A stretch of 64,000 bases of DNA, from NCBI RefSeq assembly GCF_013410105.1, contig NZ_JACCCJ010000001.1, forward strand, positions 62,001 to 126,000, in the 5' to 3' direction. Made by a program: the position numbers and the translations under genes. Below, one piece after another: positions 62,364 through 64,000 of this stretch (within the stretch, counting starts at the first letter, position 1; each line of letters starts with the position of its first letter). The notes beneath the pieces are model-generated. The model searched no databases, had not been told where the DNA came from, and saw only the letters and a program-made list of their open reading frames with translations. Source of the DNA: Sphingopyxis sp. JAI108. GTDB lineage: Bacteria; Pseudomonadota; Alphaproteobacteria; Sphingomonadales; Sphingomonadaceae.

Positions 62364-64000
62364 ATGAAATATTTAGCAAATTGTTGTTCGATACTTGCAA
62401 TCTCTTGGATGGGCGTGAGTTCTGCTTACGCCCAAGATAACTCCGGCCAAAGCGATACAAGTTTTGCTGATTCCGTTGGTGAAGCCGATGCGAATGATGT
62501 GCCCGACGCGTCAAGCTCGGGGAATGTGATTGTCGTCACGGCCAACAAGCGGCAATCGACCACAGTCCTTAAAGCGCCTAGCGCTATTCAGGCCATCTCC
62601 GGCGCGGATTTGCTCAACCAAGGCGCCGTGAGCTTTGAGGATGTCGCCGGGCAGGTGCCTGGTCTGGCGATCCAAAATCTCGGCCCCGGCGATCGCAAAT
62701 ATGTCATTCGAGGTGTCAGCTCTACGGGTGCCTCAACCACCGGCGTTTATTATGACGAGGCGGTGATAAGCGGCTCCAATGCGAATGACGGCGGCGGTTT
62801 TCAATCCGACATCCGGCTGTATGATCTGGAACGCATCGAGGTCCTTCGAGGGCCGCAAGGTACGCTTTACGGCGCCGGCTCCATGAGCGGAACCATCCGC
62901 TTCATCACCAACAAGCCCGATCTTGACGAGTTTAGCGGCTATGTGAAAGGCGAGATATCGACGACCCGTAAAGGCGGTGAGAATTACAATATAAACGGGG
63001 CGCTAAACCTGCCGATCATCGAGGACAAGATGGCCTTGCGCCTTGTTGGTTGGGGCGTCGATGACAGCGGCTTCGTCGACCAGGTCCGCGTCGGTGCCGG
63101 TTCGCTCGATCCGCTGGGGCGTGTCTCCAACGTCAACAATGACAATGTCCTTGGGGGCAGGGCTATCCTGCGCGTCAAGCCGGTCGACCAGCTGACGATC
63201 GACCTTTCTTACACGCGTCAGAAGCAAAAGGCACGCGGATCGTCGCGATACACGCCTGCCGGGATCACGGCCTACCCGGCTCCGGGGGCCCCGATTATCC
63301 AAGGTTGCGATCTGTGCAACACCGATGTCAACCTCGCTCCGCGCGAAGACAATCTTCAGATTTATAGCGCCACCGCCAATTACAGCACGTCGTTCGGTAC
63401 ATTCACGGCCACCACCAACCAGTTCAACCGTAAATTTCTGTACAGTATCGATACGACAGCAATCCTGGTTCAGTTTGGCCTTCCCTACCCGTCGGTGACC
63501 TATGAATATGTCGATCGGAAGGTAAACTCCAGCGAGCTGCGCTTCGCTTCCGATTTCGATTTCCCGGTCAATTTCGTGGTGGGCGGCTTCCGCCAGAGCG
63601 AAGCTTCGAAACTCGAGGTCAATGTGCTGGCTACGAATAACATCGGCACGCCAAGGGGCGGGTTCAGCACGCTGACTTCGCAAGATGCTCTGCAGTTCCC
63701 CGACACCGGGACCACGTTTCTTGGCCGCACCGATCGCCGCAAGAACCTGCAATATGCTGCGTTTGGCGAGATGGCATGGGATGTGGTGCCTGGTCTCGAA
63801 CTGACGGCTGGCATCCGCTATTTCCACGAGACACTTAACGGCGTTCAGCAAATCACCCATCCGTTTTTCGGTTTTCCGGACGGCCAGACAAGCGAGCCAC
63901 CGGTCGTCAACGAGGAACAAACCAACGACAAGTTTACCTACAAGTTCAATGCGGGCTACACGTTCAGCGATGACTTGCTGGTCTATGCGACGGCGTCTTC
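62364..64000 (+). CDS. TonB-dependent receptor, cut by the window end
   Basis: Open from the ATG at 62364 to the window end, 545 complete codons. A signal peptide (MKYLANCCSILAISWMGVSS AYA) is followed by an acidic linker, a TonB-box-like NVIVVTANKRQSTTVLKAPS, plug motifs (AGQVPGLAIQNLGPGDRKYVIRGV; IEVLRGPQGTLYGAGSMSGTIRF) and barrel strands. About 200 or more residues are missing. Codon use is more A/T-rich at the start than in the receptor at 31220. It probably imports the substrate handled by the neighbouring catabolic genes; that is inference. Confidence 0.92.
   Translation, partial: MKYLANCCSILAISWMGVSSAYAQDNSGQSDTSFADSVGEADANDVPDASSSGNVIVVTANKRQSTTVLKAPSAIQAISGADLLNQGAVSFEDVAGQVPGLAIQNLGPGDRKYVIRGVSSTGASTTGVYYDEAVISGSNANDGGGFQSDIRLYDLERIEVLRGPQGTLYGAGSMSGTIRFITNKPDLDEFSGYVKGEISTTRKGGENYNINGALNLPIIEDKMALRLVGWGVDDSGFVDQVRVGAGSLDPLGRVSNVNNDNVLGGRAILRVKPVDQLTIDLSYTRQKQKARGSSRYTPAGITAYPAPGAPIIQGCDLCNTDVNLAPREDNLQIYSATANYSTSFGTFTATTNQFNRKFLYSIDTTAILVQFGLPYPSVTYEYVDRKVNSSELRFASDFDFPVNFVVGGFRQSEASKLEVNVLATNNIGTPRGGFSTLTSQDALQFPDTGTTFLGRTDRRKNLQYAAFGEMAWDVVPGLELTAGIRYFHETLNGVQQITHPFFGFPDGQTSEPPVVNEEQTNDKFTYKFNAGYTFSDDLLVYATAS

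Noticed and set aside
61918..62514. A 198-codon - strand frame across the spacer and the TonB receptor start
   Set aside because: It overlaps the receptor's signal peptide and TonB box, has no ribosome site and no known motif. A transposase remnant was considered, but no signature residues or terminal inverted repeats are visible.
52592..64000. A prophage or defence island
   Set aside because: No phage structural, integrase, restriction-modification, toxin-antitoxin or CRISPR genes are visible; the content is metabolic.

Overview
The window reads as a chromosomal segment of an alphaproteobacterium of the order Sphingomonadales, probably Sphingopyxis or a close relative. This rests on the high G+C content, GNS-rich codons and short intergenic spaces. 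It also rests on the gene set: ileS-lspA-DUF3035, GMC oxidoreductase, several TonB-dependent receptors, M19 dipeptidases and DUF4402 proteins. The genus is inference. There is no rRNA, CRISPR array, complete insertion sequence or integrase. One tRNA gene is present.

Positions 1-52665 look like core chromosome. They hold, in order: the 3' part of dxs; a hotdog thioesterase facing an HxlR regulator; ileS-lspA-DUF3035; a glycerophosphodiesterase; a leftward block ribF / M19 dipeptidase / folA / purK / purE; c-di-GMP genes (a small GGDEF protein and, further on, an MHYT-GGDEF-EAL protein); dps and a two-domain cold-shock protein sharing one terminator; an RNase D-like nuclease; lptC-lptA; an Atm1-type ABC exporter; a K+/H+ antiporter; recQ; a sterol-desaturase-like hydroxylase; a GMC oxidoreductase; a TonB receptor; glnK-amtB behind a consensus sigma-54 promoter; small conserved proteins; tldD; two DUF4402 proteins around a zinc-finger protein; an orphan ABC ATPase; an esterase; nadB; an M20 amidohydrolase and acyl-CoA dehydrogenase pair; a second M19 dipeptidase; and a ferredoxin-NADP reductase-like flavoprotein.

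A tRNA-Gln(CTG) gene sits at 52592-52665. Directly after it the sequence becomes visibly more A/T-rich with longer intergenic gaps, and the genes become accessory and catabolic. This looks like the left part of a genomic island. It carries a glutaryl-CoA dehydrogenase divergent from a LysR regulator, a coupled XRE-cupin (PuuR-like) regulator, a GABA/5-aminovalerate-type aminotransferase and a semialdehyde-type dehydrogenase. These are followed by a leftward class-II histone-deacetylase-like amidohydrolase and MFS transporter, and by a TonB receptor that runs off the window. Read together they suggest uptake, deacetylation, transamination and oxidation of an N-acylated amino compound (acetylated polyamine, 5-aminovalerate or GABA type), with C5 products entering beta-oxidation through glutaryl-CoA. 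The individual families are well supported. The joint pathway is inference.

Two families of palindromic repeats recur between genes: a GTCACCCGGACTTGATCCGGG type and a GTCATTGCGAG...GCAATCCAGA type. Several copies reach the ends of coding sequences.
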